Assembly: GCA_900551895.1 (NCBI GenBank)
Contig: URXX01000002.1
Coordinates: 1-64,000, forward strand
Direction: 5' to 3'
DNA length: 64,000 bases
From: an uncultured Lachnospiraceae bacterium
GTDB lineage: Bacteria > Bacillota > Clostridia > Lachnospirales > Lachnospiraceae
Shown here: one piece after another, positions 1 through 7,932 of the stretch
Layout: each line of letters starts with the position of its first letter
Numbering within the stretch: position 1 is the first letter of the stretch
Translations under genes and position numbers: made by a program
The notes under the pieces: generated by a model
Seen by the model: only the letters and a program-made list of their open reading frames with translations
Told to the model about the DNA's origin: nothing
Database searches by the model: none

Positions 1-393
1 AAGATTAGACATTTCAGCGAGAATCCGTTTCGCACACGGTGCAAAATGAATACTGCGAAAACGAGCAAAAGTGGCATGATCAGGAACTGGTTTACCTTCT
101 AAAAGATACATGAAGTTAATATCCCGTTTACAGTTCAATTCCATAGAACGAGAGGAATAATCACCGTTCATGTAAGAGTATAAAACAATCTTCAAGAGAA
201 TTCTCGGCGATACTGTATTTATTCTTTCATAAGTAGAATATAAGTCCGTTAAATCCATAGCCTCCACAAACTGACTCAGCAACCGCACAGAATCATCTAC
301 CGGAATAATTGTTTCTAAGTTTAAAGGAAGTTTTAGTTGATATCCTTCCTCATTCAAAGTATAATTCTTGTGTAATAATATAGGGGTTTGCAT
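1..393 (-). CDS. IS1182-family transposase, N-terminal part (cut by window edge)
   Basis: The frame runs from an ATG at 391-393 to the left window edge without a stop, giving 131 residues. The protein begins MQTPILLHKNY and carries the N-terminal region typical of IS1182/IS5-like transposases (DUF772 type), with RLLSQFVEAMDL, a SPRILLKIVLYSYMNGDYSSR stretch and a PVPDHATFARFR stretch. The DDE catalytic domain would lie outside the window. There is no good ribosome binding site, which is common in insertion sequences that keep expression low. Palindromes at 411-438 and 459-489 lie between the start codon and the presumed element end. The family is assigned from memory of motifs, not from a search. 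Confidence 0.8.
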   Translation of the reverse strand, partial: MQTPILLHKNYTLNEEGYQLKLPLNLETIIPVDDSVRLLSQFVEAMDLTDLYSTYERINTVSPRILLKIVLYSYMNGDYSSRSMELNCKRDINFMYLLEGKPVPDHATFARFRSIHFAPCAKRILAEMSNL

Positions 394-410
394 ACTTATA
401 TTTTACACCA

Positions 411-438
411 ACAGCCAGACTTTTCGAAGCCTGGCTGT
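411..438. repeat. Inverted repeat just upstream of the transposase start
   Basis: Arms ACAGCCAG (411-418) and CTGGCTGT (431-438) pair perfectly, and three more inner pairs leave a TTCG loop. It lies in the leader of the transposase gene and may shield it from incoming transcription, as in other insertion sequences (inference). Confidence 0.7.
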
Positions 439-458
439 AATTTTTTGCATAGAAAAGA

Positions 459-489
459 GGCTGCGCACTAATTACTTAGTGCGACAGCC
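459..489. repeat. Inverted repeat at the insertion-sequence end
   Basis: Thirteen base pairs (GGCTG plus CGCACTAA against TTAGTGCG plus CAGCC) with one bulged A at 484 and a TTAC loop. On the minus strand it is followed by TCTTTTCT, so it could also work as a terminator for transcripts entering from nfnB. It overlaps the presumed terminal sequence of the element. Confidence 0.7.
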
Positions 490-527
490 CCATTTTACAA
501 TACTTTTTAAAGAATTCGCATCACATT

Positions 528-1916
528 TTATTTATTTGAAAGATATTCGTGAATTCCTTTTGCTCCTGCTTTACCTGCTCCCATTGCCAAGATAACCGTT
601 GCTGCTCCTGTCACGGCATCACCGCCGGCATAAACACCTTCTTTTGTTGTTTTACCTGTTTCTTCTTCTGCAACGATACATTTCCATTTATTCACTTCCA
701 AACCTTCTGTTGTTGATGAAATCAATGGGTTCGGAGATGTACCAAGTGACATGATAACTGTGTCTAAATCAATTGTAAATTCTGAACCGGCAACTTCGAT
801 AGGACGTCTTCTTCCTGATGCATCCGGCTCTCCTAATTCCATTTTTACACAAACCATGCCTTTTACATATCCGGCATCATCTACTAAAATTTCTTTTGGA
901 TTTGTCAATAAATCAAAAATAATTCCTTCTTCTTTTGCATGGTGAATTTCCTCTACTCTGGCAGGAAGTTCTTCTTCGCTTCGACGATATACAATATGAA
1001 CTTCTGCACCAAGACGAAGGGCTGTTCTTGCTGCATCCATAGCAACGTTACCGCCACCGATAACGGCAACTTTGTGTCCGGCAGCGATAGGCGTATCATA
1101 AGACTCATCAAAGGCTTTCATTAAGTTACTTCTTGTTAAATATTCGTTTGCTGAGAATACGCCGTTTGCATTCTCTCCCGGAATTCCCATGAATTTTGGA
1201 AGTCCCGCCCCTGAACCGATAAATACAGCCTCAAATCCTTCTTCTTCAATCAACTGGTCGATTGTTGTTGATTTACCGATAACAACGTTTGTTTCAAATT
1301 TAACGCCCAATTCTTTTACTTTTTCGATTTCTTTTGCTACTACAGTGTGTTTTGGAAGACGGAATTCAGGAATACCGTATACCAATACACCGCCCAATTC
1401 ATGGAGTGCTTCAAAAACAGTTACGTCATATCCCAATTTCGCCAAATCACCGGCACATGTAAGTCCGGCAGGACCTGAACCGATAACAGCGACTTTATGC
1501 CCGTTTTTCTCCTCCGCTCCAACCGGTTTAATATTATTTTCAAGAGCGTAGTCTGCTACAAATCTTTCCAATTTACCGATAGATACAGGTTCCCCTTTAA
1601 TACCGCGGATACATTTTCCCTCACATTGTGATTCCTGAGGACATACACGACCACAAACAGCTGGAAGCGCTGAAGATTGTCCGATTACTTTATATGCTTC
1701 TTCAATATTTCCTTCTTTTACTTCTTTGATAAATGCAGGAATATTAATGGAAACAGGGCATCCCTCGATACATTTTGCGTTTTTACAGTTAATACATCTT
1801 GTAGCCTCTTCCATTGCTTCTTCTTTATTATATCCTAAACAGACTTCATCAAAATTTTTAGCACGAACTGCCGGTTCCTGTTCTCTTACCGGAACTTTTT
1901 TTAATACATCAGCCAT
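528..1916 (-). CDS. nfnB: NfnB: NADPH-binding large subunit of the electron-bifurcating transhydrogenase
   Basis: A 462-residue GltD/GltA-like flavoprotein. Two cysteine sets at the N-terminus (C41, C44, C49, C53 and C88, C92, C98, C102) bind two [4Fe-4S] clusters. The FAD site is the GSGPAG stretch near residue 147, and the NADPH site is the later IGGGNVAMDAARTA stretch. With NfnA next door it should catalyse NADH- and ferredoxin-dependent NADP+ reduction in the cytoplasm. The start ATG overlaps the nfnA stop by one base (TAATG), which implies translational coupling. Older annotations call this protein glutamate synthase small subunit. The NfnA neighbour and the absence of a glutamate synthase large subunit here favour NfnB. 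No terminator is visible before the insertion sequence. Confidence 0.88.
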   Translation of the reverse strand: MADVLKKVPVREQEPAVRAKNFDEVCLGYNKEEAMEEATRCINCKNAKCIEGCPVSINIPAFIKEVKEGNIEEAYKVIGQSSALPAVCGRVCPQESQCEGKCIRGIKGEPVSIGKLERFVADYALENNIKPVGAEEKNGHKVAVIGSGPAGLTCAGDLAKLGYDVTVFEALHELGGVLVYGIPEFRLPKHTVVAKEIEKVKELGVKFETNVVIGKSTTIDQLIEEEGFEAVFIGSGAGLPKFMGIPGENANGVFSANEYLTRSNLMKAFDESYDTPIAAGHKVAVIGGGNVAMDAARTALRLGAEVHIVYRRSEEELPARVEEIHHAKEEGIIFDLLTNPKEILVDDAGYVKGMVCVKMELGEPDASGRRRPIEVAGSEFTIDLDTVIMSLGTSPNPLISSTTEGLEVNKWKCIVAEEETGKTTKEGVYAGGDAVTGAATVILAMGAGKAGAKGIHEYLSNK

Positions 1917-2806
1917 TAGTTGTCACCTCCACAATGACCACATCCACCGTGATGTGTATCACCTTCCTGTAATTTTAACATTGCACGTCCCTCTTCGGTT
2001 TTGTACATCTGCTGTCTTTTCATTGCCTGATCAAAGTCAACTAAATGTCCGTCAAATTCAGGACCGTCTACACAGGCAAACTTAATCTCATCGCCTACCT
2101 GAAGACGACAAGCACCACACATACCTGTTCCGTCTACCATAATTGGATTCATACTTACGATTGTCGGAAGTTCTAACTGTTTTGTGAGTAAGCATACGAA
2201 TTTCATCATAATCATTGGTCCGATTGCTACACACACATCATATTTCTTACCTTCTTCTTTTACAAGTTTCTCAATCATACTTGTAACCATTCCGGCATGA
2301 CCGTAAGAACCGTCATCTGTACAAATATAAAGATTTCCTGCGACTTCTTCCATTTCTTTTTCCAAAATAAGCATATTTTTTGTTTTACAGCCAACAATAA
2401 CATCAGCATCAATGCCTTTTTCACGCAGCCATTTCACCTGTGGATAAACAGGAGCCGCTCCGACTCCACCTGCTACAAATAACATTTTCTTATTCTTTAG
2501 CGTTTCTAAATCTTCTGAAACGAACTCAGATGCACAACCCAAAGGTCCTGTAAAGTCTCTAAAACTGTCCCCCGCTTTTAATTCAGCCATTTTCTGAGTC
2601 GATGCTCCTACGATTTGGAATACAATTGTGATTGTTCCTGCTTCTCTGTCATAATCACAAATTGTCAATGGAATTCTCTCTCCCTTATCATCCATTTTTA
2701 CAATTACGAACTGACCCGGTTCACAATGTTTTGCAACTCTTGGTGCTTCCACGTCCATGAGATAAATTTTATCTGCAAGTTCTTCCGCTTTTAATATTTT
2801 ATACAT
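1916..2806 (-). CDS. nfnA: NfnA: ferredoxin-NADP+ reductase-like small subunit
   Basis: About 296 residues of the ferredoxin reductase / dihydroorotate dehydrogenase electron-transfer family. An N-terminal flavin-binding barrel (PGQFVIVKMDDKGERIPLTI) is followed by an NAD-binding domain (AGGVGAAPVYPQ). A C-terminal [2Fe-2S] motif is built from MCGACRLQV, a later FACVDG cysteine and probably the CGHCGG tail. It pairs with NfnB to bifurcate electrons among NADH, NADPH and ferredoxin. A GTG at 2809 lies only about 3 bases from the AAGGAGG site, whereas the ATG at 2806 has better spacing, so I chose the ATG. It is the first gene of the nfn operon. Confidence 0.88.
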   Translation of the reverse strand: MYKILKAEELADKIYLMDVEAPRVAKHCEPGQFVIVKMDDKGERIPLTICDYDREAGTITIVFQIVGASTQKMAELKAGDSFRDFTGPLGCASEFVSEDLETLKNKKMLFVAGGVGAAPVYPQVKWLREKGIDADVIVGCKTKNMLILEKEMEEVAGNLYICTDDGSYGHAGMVTSMIEKLVKEEGKKYDVCVAIGPMIMMKFVCLLTKQLELPTIVSMNPIMVDGTGMCGACRLQVGDEIKFACVDGPEFDGHLVDFDQAMKRQQMYKTEEGRAMLKLQEGDTHHGGCGHCGGDN

Positions 2807-2837
2807 CACGTGCCTCCTTAGATTTTCTCTACCTATA

Positions 2838-2866
2838 ATGATAAAACATCAGTCCCAAAATATCAA
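2838..2866 (-). promoter_or_regulatory. Promoter of nfnAB
   Basis: On the minus strand, TTGATA (2861-2866), a 17-base spacer and TATCAT (2838-2843), about 30 bases ahead of the start codon. No Rex-like palindrome is seen here. Confidence 0.65.
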
Positions 2867-2902
2867 GATGAATATTGGAAAGTATTCATCACATAAGGCA
2901 GT

Positions 2903-2928
2903 AAAAAGGCGGCTGACCTGCAGCCGCC
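2903..2928 (-). terminator. Terminator of the alcohol dehydrogenase gene
   Basis: Perfect 8-bp GC-rich stem GGCGGCTG / CAGCCGCC with a 5-base loop, followed on the minus strand by TTTTT. It lies 15 bases past the stop codon. Confidence 0.9.
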
Positions 2929-2942
2929 AATGAAATATATTT

Positions 2943-4124
2943 TTAGAAATCAACCTCTGTTCCGTAGTAAATACAAGTAAATAATCTTTCCATTGTTGCC
3001 GGATCAATTGGTCTTGGGTTAGAACCTGTACAGGCATCTCCTACCGCATTTTCTGCGATGGCAGAAACTTTCTCTTTGAATTCATCTTCCTTAATTCCGA
3101 ATTCTTTTAATGTTGCCGGAATTCCAAGAATTACATTAAATTCATCAATCTTAGCACATAAACTATTGATTAGTGCCTGTTCTGAATTTCCTGCAAGACC
3201 TACTCTGCGAGCAATTTCGGCATAACGTTTTGCTGCAACAGGATCTTTTGCATTATATTTAATAACATATGGAAGATACATAGCATTTGCAAGACCGTGT
3301 GTAATATGTCCTGTTGAGAATGCAGCACCTGTCTTATGTGCCATTGAATGTACAATTCCAAGCAAAGCATTAGAGAATGCCATACCTGCAAGACACTGTG
3401 CATCATGCATTTTTGCTCTTGCTGTCATATTTCCTTTAAATGATGCCGGTAAGTAATCAAATACCATTTCAATTGCCTGAATGGCAAGTGGATCTGTATA
3501 TGCACAATTCAAAGTAGATACATATGCTTCGATAGCGTGTGTCAACGCATCCATTCCTGTATATGCAACCTGATGTGCAGGAAGCCCTTCTACAAGTTCT
3601 GAATCTACGATAGCAACATCAGGTGTAATATTAAAGTCTGCTAAAGGATATTTAATTCCTTTTGCGTAATCTGTAATAACAGAGAATGCTGTTACTTCTG
3701 TTGCTGTTCCTGATGTAGATGGAATAGCAGCAAATTTTGCTTTCTGTCTTAATTCAGGGAAGTTAAATGGAATACATAAATCTTCAAATGTTACGTCCGG
3801 ATATTCATAAAATGCCCACATTGCTTTAGCGGCATCAATTGGCGATCCACCACCCATGGCAACAATCCAGTCCGGTTCAAAAGCACGCATTGCTTCGGCA
3901 CCTTTCATAACTGTCTCTACAGACGGGTCAGGTTCAACACCTTCGAATAACTGAACTTCCATACCTGCTTCTTTTAAATAGTTAACGGCTTTATCTAAGA
4001 AACCCTGACGTTTCATAGAACCTCCGCCAACTACAAGAATTGCTTTTTTACCTTTTAAATTTTTCAGTTCTTCCAAACAACCTTTTCCGTGATAAATATC
4101 TCTTGGTAATGTAAATCTGCTCAT
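2943..4124 (-). CDS. Iron-containing alcohol dehydrogenase (butanol dehydrogenase type)
   Basis: A 393-residue group III, Fe-dependent alcohol dehydrogenase. The NAD(P)-binding motif GGGSPIDAAKAM lies near residue 100. Metal ligands are expected in GMDALTHAIEAY and in the HSMAHKTGAAFSTGHITH stretch. It reduces short-chain aldehydes such as acetaldehyde or butyraldehyde to alcohols with NAD(P)H, discarding reducing equivalents in fermentation. The exact substrate cannot be read from sequence. It is a single-gene unit with its own promoter and terminator. A Rex-type palindrome between its -35 and -10 boxes predicts repression at low NADH/NAD+ ratio. Confidence 0.9.
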   Translation of the reverse strand: MSRFTLPRDIYHGKGCLEELKNLKGKKAILVVGGGSMKRQGFLDKAVNYLKEAGMEVQLFEGVEPDPSVETVMKGAEAMRAFEPDWIVAMGGGSPIDAAKAMWAFYEYPDVTFEDLCIPFNFPELRQKAKFAAIPSTSGTATEVTAFSVITDYAKGIKYPLADFNITPDVAIVDSELVEGLPAHQVAYTGMDALTHAIEAYVSTLNCAYTDPLAIQAIEMVFDYLPASFKGNMTARAKMHDAQCLAGMAFSNALLGIVHSMAHKTGAAFSTGHITHGLANAMYLPYVIKYNAKDPVAAKRYAEIARRVGLAGNSEQALINSLCAKIDEFNVILGIPATLKEFGIKEDEFKEKVSAIAENAVGDACTGSNPRPIDPATMERLFTCIYYGTEVDF

Positions 4125-4174
4125 TATTCTGCATCTCCTTTGAATATATTGTTTGTCAAATTTTCGACAGTAAT

Positions 4175-4203
4175 ATTATACAACTGTTAAAAATTTAACG
4201 CAA
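4175..4203 (-). promoter_or_regulatory. Promoter of the alcohol dehydrogenase gene
   Basis: On the minus strand, TTGCGT (4198-4203), a 17-base spacer and a perfect TATAAT (4175-4180). The whole spacer is taken up by a Rex-like palindrome. Confidence 0.75.
4184..4201. promoter_or_regulatory. Predicted Rex operator
   Basis: The perfect arms GTTAAA and TTTAAC (4186-4199) have a two-base centre. Compared with the Firmicutes Rex consensus TTGTTAANNNNTTAACAA, 11 of 14 fixed positions match. It sits between the -35 and -10 boxes of a fermentative alcohol dehydrogenase, the classic target of Rex, and rex itself is encoded at 18163-18807. Confidence 0.7.
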
Positions 4204-4238
4204 TACTTTTTGGTAAATTTATGCAATTTTTTTGAACG

Positions 4239-5378
4239 TTAGTCCTGCACATTTTCTTCCGGTATCGTATCCAACTCTAAATCATAATTTCGTACGGTTA
4301 CTGCACTTGCTTTTCCGGTAGAATTTTCCACAAGAACAGCACTGAAAATCAGATTTCCCTGTGGCATCGGTATCGGACCGATATACTTTTTCCAATTTTC
4401 CTCCGTAGGTTCTGTTGTTCCAAAAGCATAATATGCCGTATATCCTTCTTTCACTTCAACCGTAATCTTTTCCTGTTGTTCATACAATCCGCTTGAAGGA
4501 GAAACGATAGGCGCTTCCGCAAGAGGTGTCTGAATTTTATATGTATGTCTGGACAGAAGACTTGGAACACCCTTTTTATTCACGGCAACTGCTCTCACAA
4601 TCCTGTTTCCTTCCTCTAAAACGATAGGTAAATCTTTATTATATTTTGCACCGTTAGTTTCTGAAGGCTCAGAACCGTCCAGCGTATAATAAATATCATT
4701 TCCTTTTGAGTACAATTCCAGTTCTACTTTTTTATCATAGAAATCCTTTTTCAGAGAAAAAGTGGGTTTTTCTACAACATATTCGGAAAGTGCCGATAAA
4801 ACAGAATTGGATTTACAATTTGCCATAAGAATAGGAATACGGTCCTCTTTTTCGGAGTCCATATAAACCTGAATGAGTCCTCTATATAAATCAACATTAC
4901 TCTTTTGTTCTTTTATTTCTTCTAAAAACACTTCTTCTGCAGAGTAAAAATCGCTTTTTGCCAAGTATACGTCTGCAATTCCACTGTATCCTTCCGCTCT
5001 TTTAGTATCTTTTTTTATGGCAGATTCAAAACGTCGGATCGCTGTTTCATAGTTCTTTTTCGCCAATGCATTATAGCCTTTTTTGATATACCCCGCATAA
5101 GAATTCTGATAAAGTAACAGTCCGATGAAAAAGATGAAAAGTAACGAAGCCAAAATGATAACCATTTTTTTATGGTGATTTTTACGTTTTTTCTTTGAAT
5201 CAGCAGATACTTTTTTTGATTGTTTTTGTCGATTTTCACTGTACAGTTCATTTCTTACATGTTCGGCAAGAAGTTCATCAAGTGAACTGTAATCCGGAAC
5301 TATTCTCACTTCCTCCCCGCATCTGTCACAATATAGAGAACCCTCTCTTATTTCAGCACCACATTTCCTACATTTCAC
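4239..5378 (-). CDS. Zinc-ribbon membrane protein with TPR-like and chitobiase-like domains
   Basis: About 379 residues. A zinc ribbon opens the protein (KCRKCGAEI then YCDRCGEEV). A charged Lys/Arg stretch and one membrane segment (IILASLLFIFFIGLLLY) follow. Next come TPR-like helices (YNALAKKNYETAIRRFESAI, then YSGIADVYLAKSDFYSAEEVF). The C-terminal half has chitobiase C-terminal-like repeats (YTLDGSEPSETNG, then YYAFGTTEPTEENWKKY). The start is a GTG at 5376-5378, preceded by AAGGAGG at good spacing. It overlaps the folD stop by one base (TAGTG), so translation is probably coupled. The function is unknown; a scaffold facing outward from the membrane is possible. There is no functional link to folD beyond the operon. 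Confidence 0.75.
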   Translation of the reverse strand: MKCRKCGAEIREGSLYCDRCGEEVRIVPDYSSLDELLAEHVRNELYSENRQKQSKKVSADSKKKRKNHHKKMVIILASLLFIFFIGLLLYQNSYAGYIKKGYNALAKKNYETAIRRFESAIKKDTKRAEGYSGIADVYLAKSDFYSAEEVFLEEIKEQKSNVDLYRGLIQVYMDSEKEDRIPILMANCKSNSVLSALSEYVVEKPTFSLKKDFYDKKVELELYSKGNDIYYTLDGSEPSETNGAKYNKDLPIVLEEGNRIVRAVAVNKKGVPSLLSRHTYKIQTPLAEAPIVSPSSGLYEQQEKITVEVKEGYTAYYAFGTTEPTEENWKKYIGPIPMPQGNLIFSAVLVENSTGKASAVTVRNYDLELDTIPEENVQD

Positions 5379-6226
5379 TATAATGCCTCCTTGCATACTG
5401 CATTGACGCAATTATACATAAGCATTGCTCTTGTCATTACACCCACCCCACCAGGCACAGGCGTAATGGCACTTACCGTTTCCGCTACATCATCGAAGTC
5501 TACATCACCACATAACGTATTATCTTCGTTTCGATGAATACCTACATCAATAACAACAGCCCCCGGTTTTAAATATTCTTTTGTAATAAATTTCGGTTTT
5601 CCGATTGCCACAACGACAATATCCCCGCGTTTTGTAATTTCTTTTAAATCTTTTGTGTGGGAATGGGCAACGGTAACTGTTCCGTTTTCTCTGAGCAATA
5701 AAAGCGCCGTAGGTTTTCCTACAATGTTGCTTCTGCCGATAACAACACATTCTTTTCCTGCAATTTCAATTCCGGAGCGTTTCAATAGCTGGATAATTCC
5801 TGCCGGTGTACAACATTCAAAACATTGTTCTCCTATACAAAGTCGCCCGATATTTACTTCATGGAAACCGTCCACATCCTTTTCAGGAGAAATTGCCTGC
5901 GTAATTGTTTCTTCACATATATGTGCCGGAAGAGGAAGTTGCACAAGAATACCGTGTACGTCCGCATTCTTATTCAATTTTCCTATTAGATTTAGCAATT
6001 CCTGTTCAGTAGTTTCTTCAGGTAATTCATAAGACAGAGAGCGAATACCGATGTATTCGCAATCTCTCTTTTTCCCATTTACATATACTGTCGATGCCGC
6101 ATCGTTTCCAACCTGAATAACTGCAAGACATACGTCTTTTCCTTCTCTTTTTAGTTGTTCTACTTTTGTCTTTAATTCATTTTTTATCTCTAGTGCGATT
6201 TTTTTTCCGTCAATTAATTTCGGCAT
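5378..6226 (-). CDS. folD: Methylene-THF dehydrogenase / methenyl-THF cyclohydrolase
   Basis: A 282-residue bifunctional one-carbon enzyme of usual length. Visible signatures are the YVNGKKRDCEYIGI segment with the catalytic lysine, HGILVQLPLPAHI, PEKDVDGFH, the cofactor-binding GRSNIVGKP and the C-terminal TPVPGGVGVMTRAML. It interconverts 5,10-methylene-THF and 10-formyl-THF in the cytoplasm. It follows fhs by 17 bases in one operon, so formate can be activated and reduced in sequence. This set serves purine and serine synthesis in most Clostridia and the methyl branch of acetogenesis in some. The window does not say which applies here. Confidence 0.95.
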   Translation of the reverse strand: MPKLIDGKKIALEIKNELKTKVEQLKREGKDVCLAVIQVGNDAASTVYVNGKKRDCEYIGIRSLSYELPEETTEQELLNLIGKLNKNADVHGILVQLPLPAHICEETITQAISPEKDVDGFHEVNIGRLCIGEQCFECCTPAGIIQLLKRSGIEIAGKECVVIGRSNIVGKPTALLLLRENGTVTVAHSHTKDLKEITKRGDIVVVAIGKPKFITKEYLKPGAVVIDVGIHRNEDNTLCGDVDFDDVAETVSAITPVPGGVGVMTRAMLMYNCVNAVCKEAL

Positions 6227-6243
6227 CGTATCACCCCTTACAT

Positions 6244-7914
6244 TTAAAATAATCCGGTAATTTTTCCTTCTTCATTTACATCAATTCCGTTTGCGGCGGG
6301 AACTTTTGGAAGTCCCGGCATTGTCATAACAGCACCTGTCAAAGCGACAACAAAGCCTGCTCCCGCATTTACATATACTTCTCTGATATGAATTGTAAAG
6401 TTTTCAGGACGTCCCAATAATGTAGCGTCATCAGACAGAGAATACTGATTTTTCGCCATACAGACAGGAAGATTTCCAAATCCCATGCTTTCGATTTTTG
6501 CCAACTGCTTTTCGGCAGCAGGAGCATATTCTACTGCGGAAGCACCGTAAATTTCTTTTGAAATTGTTTCGATTTTTTCTTTTAATGGCAATTCATCATT
6601 ATATAATGTGTGGAAATGGCTTTCTTTCTTTTCAAGTGTTTCTAAAACTTTTTCTGCCAAAGCAATTCCGCCTTCTCCGCCTTTCTCCCATACTTCAGAT
6701 AAAGCAAATTCACATCCGCGTTCTTCGCAGAAGTTTTTAATGTATTCGTTTTCAGCGTCTGTATCCGTCACAAATGAGTTCAATGTCACGACAACAGGAA
6801 CACCGAATTTCTGCACGTTTTCAATATGTTTTTCTAAGTTTACAATACCTTTTTTCAGTGCTTCTAAATTTTCTTCTGCCAAATCTTTTTTGGCAACTCC
6901 GCCATTGTATTTTAATGCTCTTACGGTAGCAACTAAAACAACTGCATCCGGTTTCAAGTTAGCGCTTCTGCATTTAATATCCATGAATTTTTCTGCACCT
7001 AAATCAGCACCAAATCCGGCTTCTGTTATAGCAATATCACATAATTTTAATGCTGTTTTTGTCGCACGGACACTGTTGCAGCCGTGTGCAATATTGGCAA
7101 ACGGTCCGCCGTGTACTAATGCCGGTGTATGTTCCAATGTCTGAATTAAGTTTGGTTTAATTGCGTCTTTTAAGAGTGCTGTCATTGCTCCTGTCGCTTC
7201 TAACTGATCAGCAGTTACAGGTTCTCCGGCAAAGTTGTAAGCAACAATAATTTTTCCTAATCGTTCTTTTAAATCCTGTAAATCATTTGCAAGACATAAA
7301 ATCGCCATAATTTCAGATGCTACCGTAATAACAAAGTGGTCTTCTCGAACCATTCCGTCCATTTTATTTCCAAGACCGACAACAATATTTCTTAAAACAC
7401 GGTCGTTCATATCTAAACAACGTTTCCATACAACTTGTCTTGGGTCAATCTGCAAAGCATTTCCCTGCTGGATATGGTTGTCAAGCATAGCTGCCAATAA
7501 GTTATTTGCAGATGTGATTGCGTGGAAGTCCCCTGTAAAATGTAAATTCAAATCTTCCATAGGAACAACCTGCGCATATCCGCCGCCTGCTGCCCCGCCT
7601 TTAATACCAAAACACGGTCCCAAAGAAGGTTCGCGAAGAGCGATAATTGCCTTTTTATTCAGTTTGGCAAATGCCTGTCCAAGTCCTACGCTTGTCGTTG
7701 TTTTTCCCTCTCCTGCCGGAGTTGGATTGATTGCTGTTACCAGCACTAATTTACCGTCTTTATTATCTTTTACTTTTTCCCATAATTCATCGGAAATTTT
7801 TGCCTTATATTTTCCGTAAAATTCCAAATCATCTTCCTGAATTCCTATAGAGGCTGCCACCTCTTTAATGTGCTGCATAGTTGCTTCCTGTGCAATCTGA
7901 ATATCTGTTTTCAT
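6244..7914 (-). CDS. fhs: Formate-tetrahydrofolate ligase
   Basis: A 556-residue enzyme of full family length. It joins formate to THF at the cost of ATP. The P-loop region reads TPAGEGKTTTSVGLG (near residue 65) and is followed by the conserved REPSLGPCFGIKGGAAGGG segment, with MPGLPKVPAA near the C-terminus. Its RBS is AAAGGAGG. It lies 18 bases from the ftsK stop and just upstream of folD, so the one-carbon pair is cotranscribed behind the DNA translocase. Confidence 0.96.
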   Translation of the reverse strand: MKTDIQIAQEATMQHIKEVAASIGIQEDDLEFYGKYKAKISDELWEKVKDNKDGKLVLVTAINPTPAGEGKTTTSVGLGQAFAKLNKKAIIALREPSLGPCFGIKGGAAGGGYAQVVPMEDLNLHFTGDFHAITSANNLLAAMLDNHIQQGNALQIDPRQVVWKRCLDMNDRVLRNIVVGLGNKMDGMVREDHFVITVASEIMAILCLANDLQDLKERLGKIIVAYNFAGEPVTADQLEATGAMTALLKDAIKPNLIQTLEHTPALVHGGPFANIAHGCNSVRATKTALKLCDIAITEAGFGADLGAEKFMDIKCRSANLKPDAVVLVATVRALKYNGGVAKKDLAEENLEALKKGIVNLEKHIENVQKFGVPVVVTLNSFVTDTDAENEYIKNFCEERGCEFALSEVWEKGGEGGIALAEKVLETLEKKESHFHTLYNDELPLKEKIETISKEIYGASAVEYAPAAEKQLAKIESMGFGNLPVCMAKNQYSLSDDATLLGRPENFTIHIREVYVNAGAGFVVALTGAVMTMPGLPKVPAANGIDVNEEGKITGLF

Positions 7915-7932
7915 CTTTTTTCCTCCTTTGTT

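Larger units (their letters stand above)
1..491 (-). mobile_element. Terminal part of an IS1182-like insertion sequence
   Basis: Transposase gene plus about 98 bases of terminal sequence. Read on the minus strand, the presumed end at 491 begins GGGGCTGTCGCACTAAGT, which resembles IS1182-type ends. It sits only about 36 bases beyond the stop of nfnB, so the element landed directly behind that gene. The other end and any target duplication are outside the window. Confidence 0.65.

Noticed and set aside
6608..7144. A 178-residue plus-strand frame
   Set aside because: It lies inside fhs on the other strand and has no family features. It is a shadow frame.
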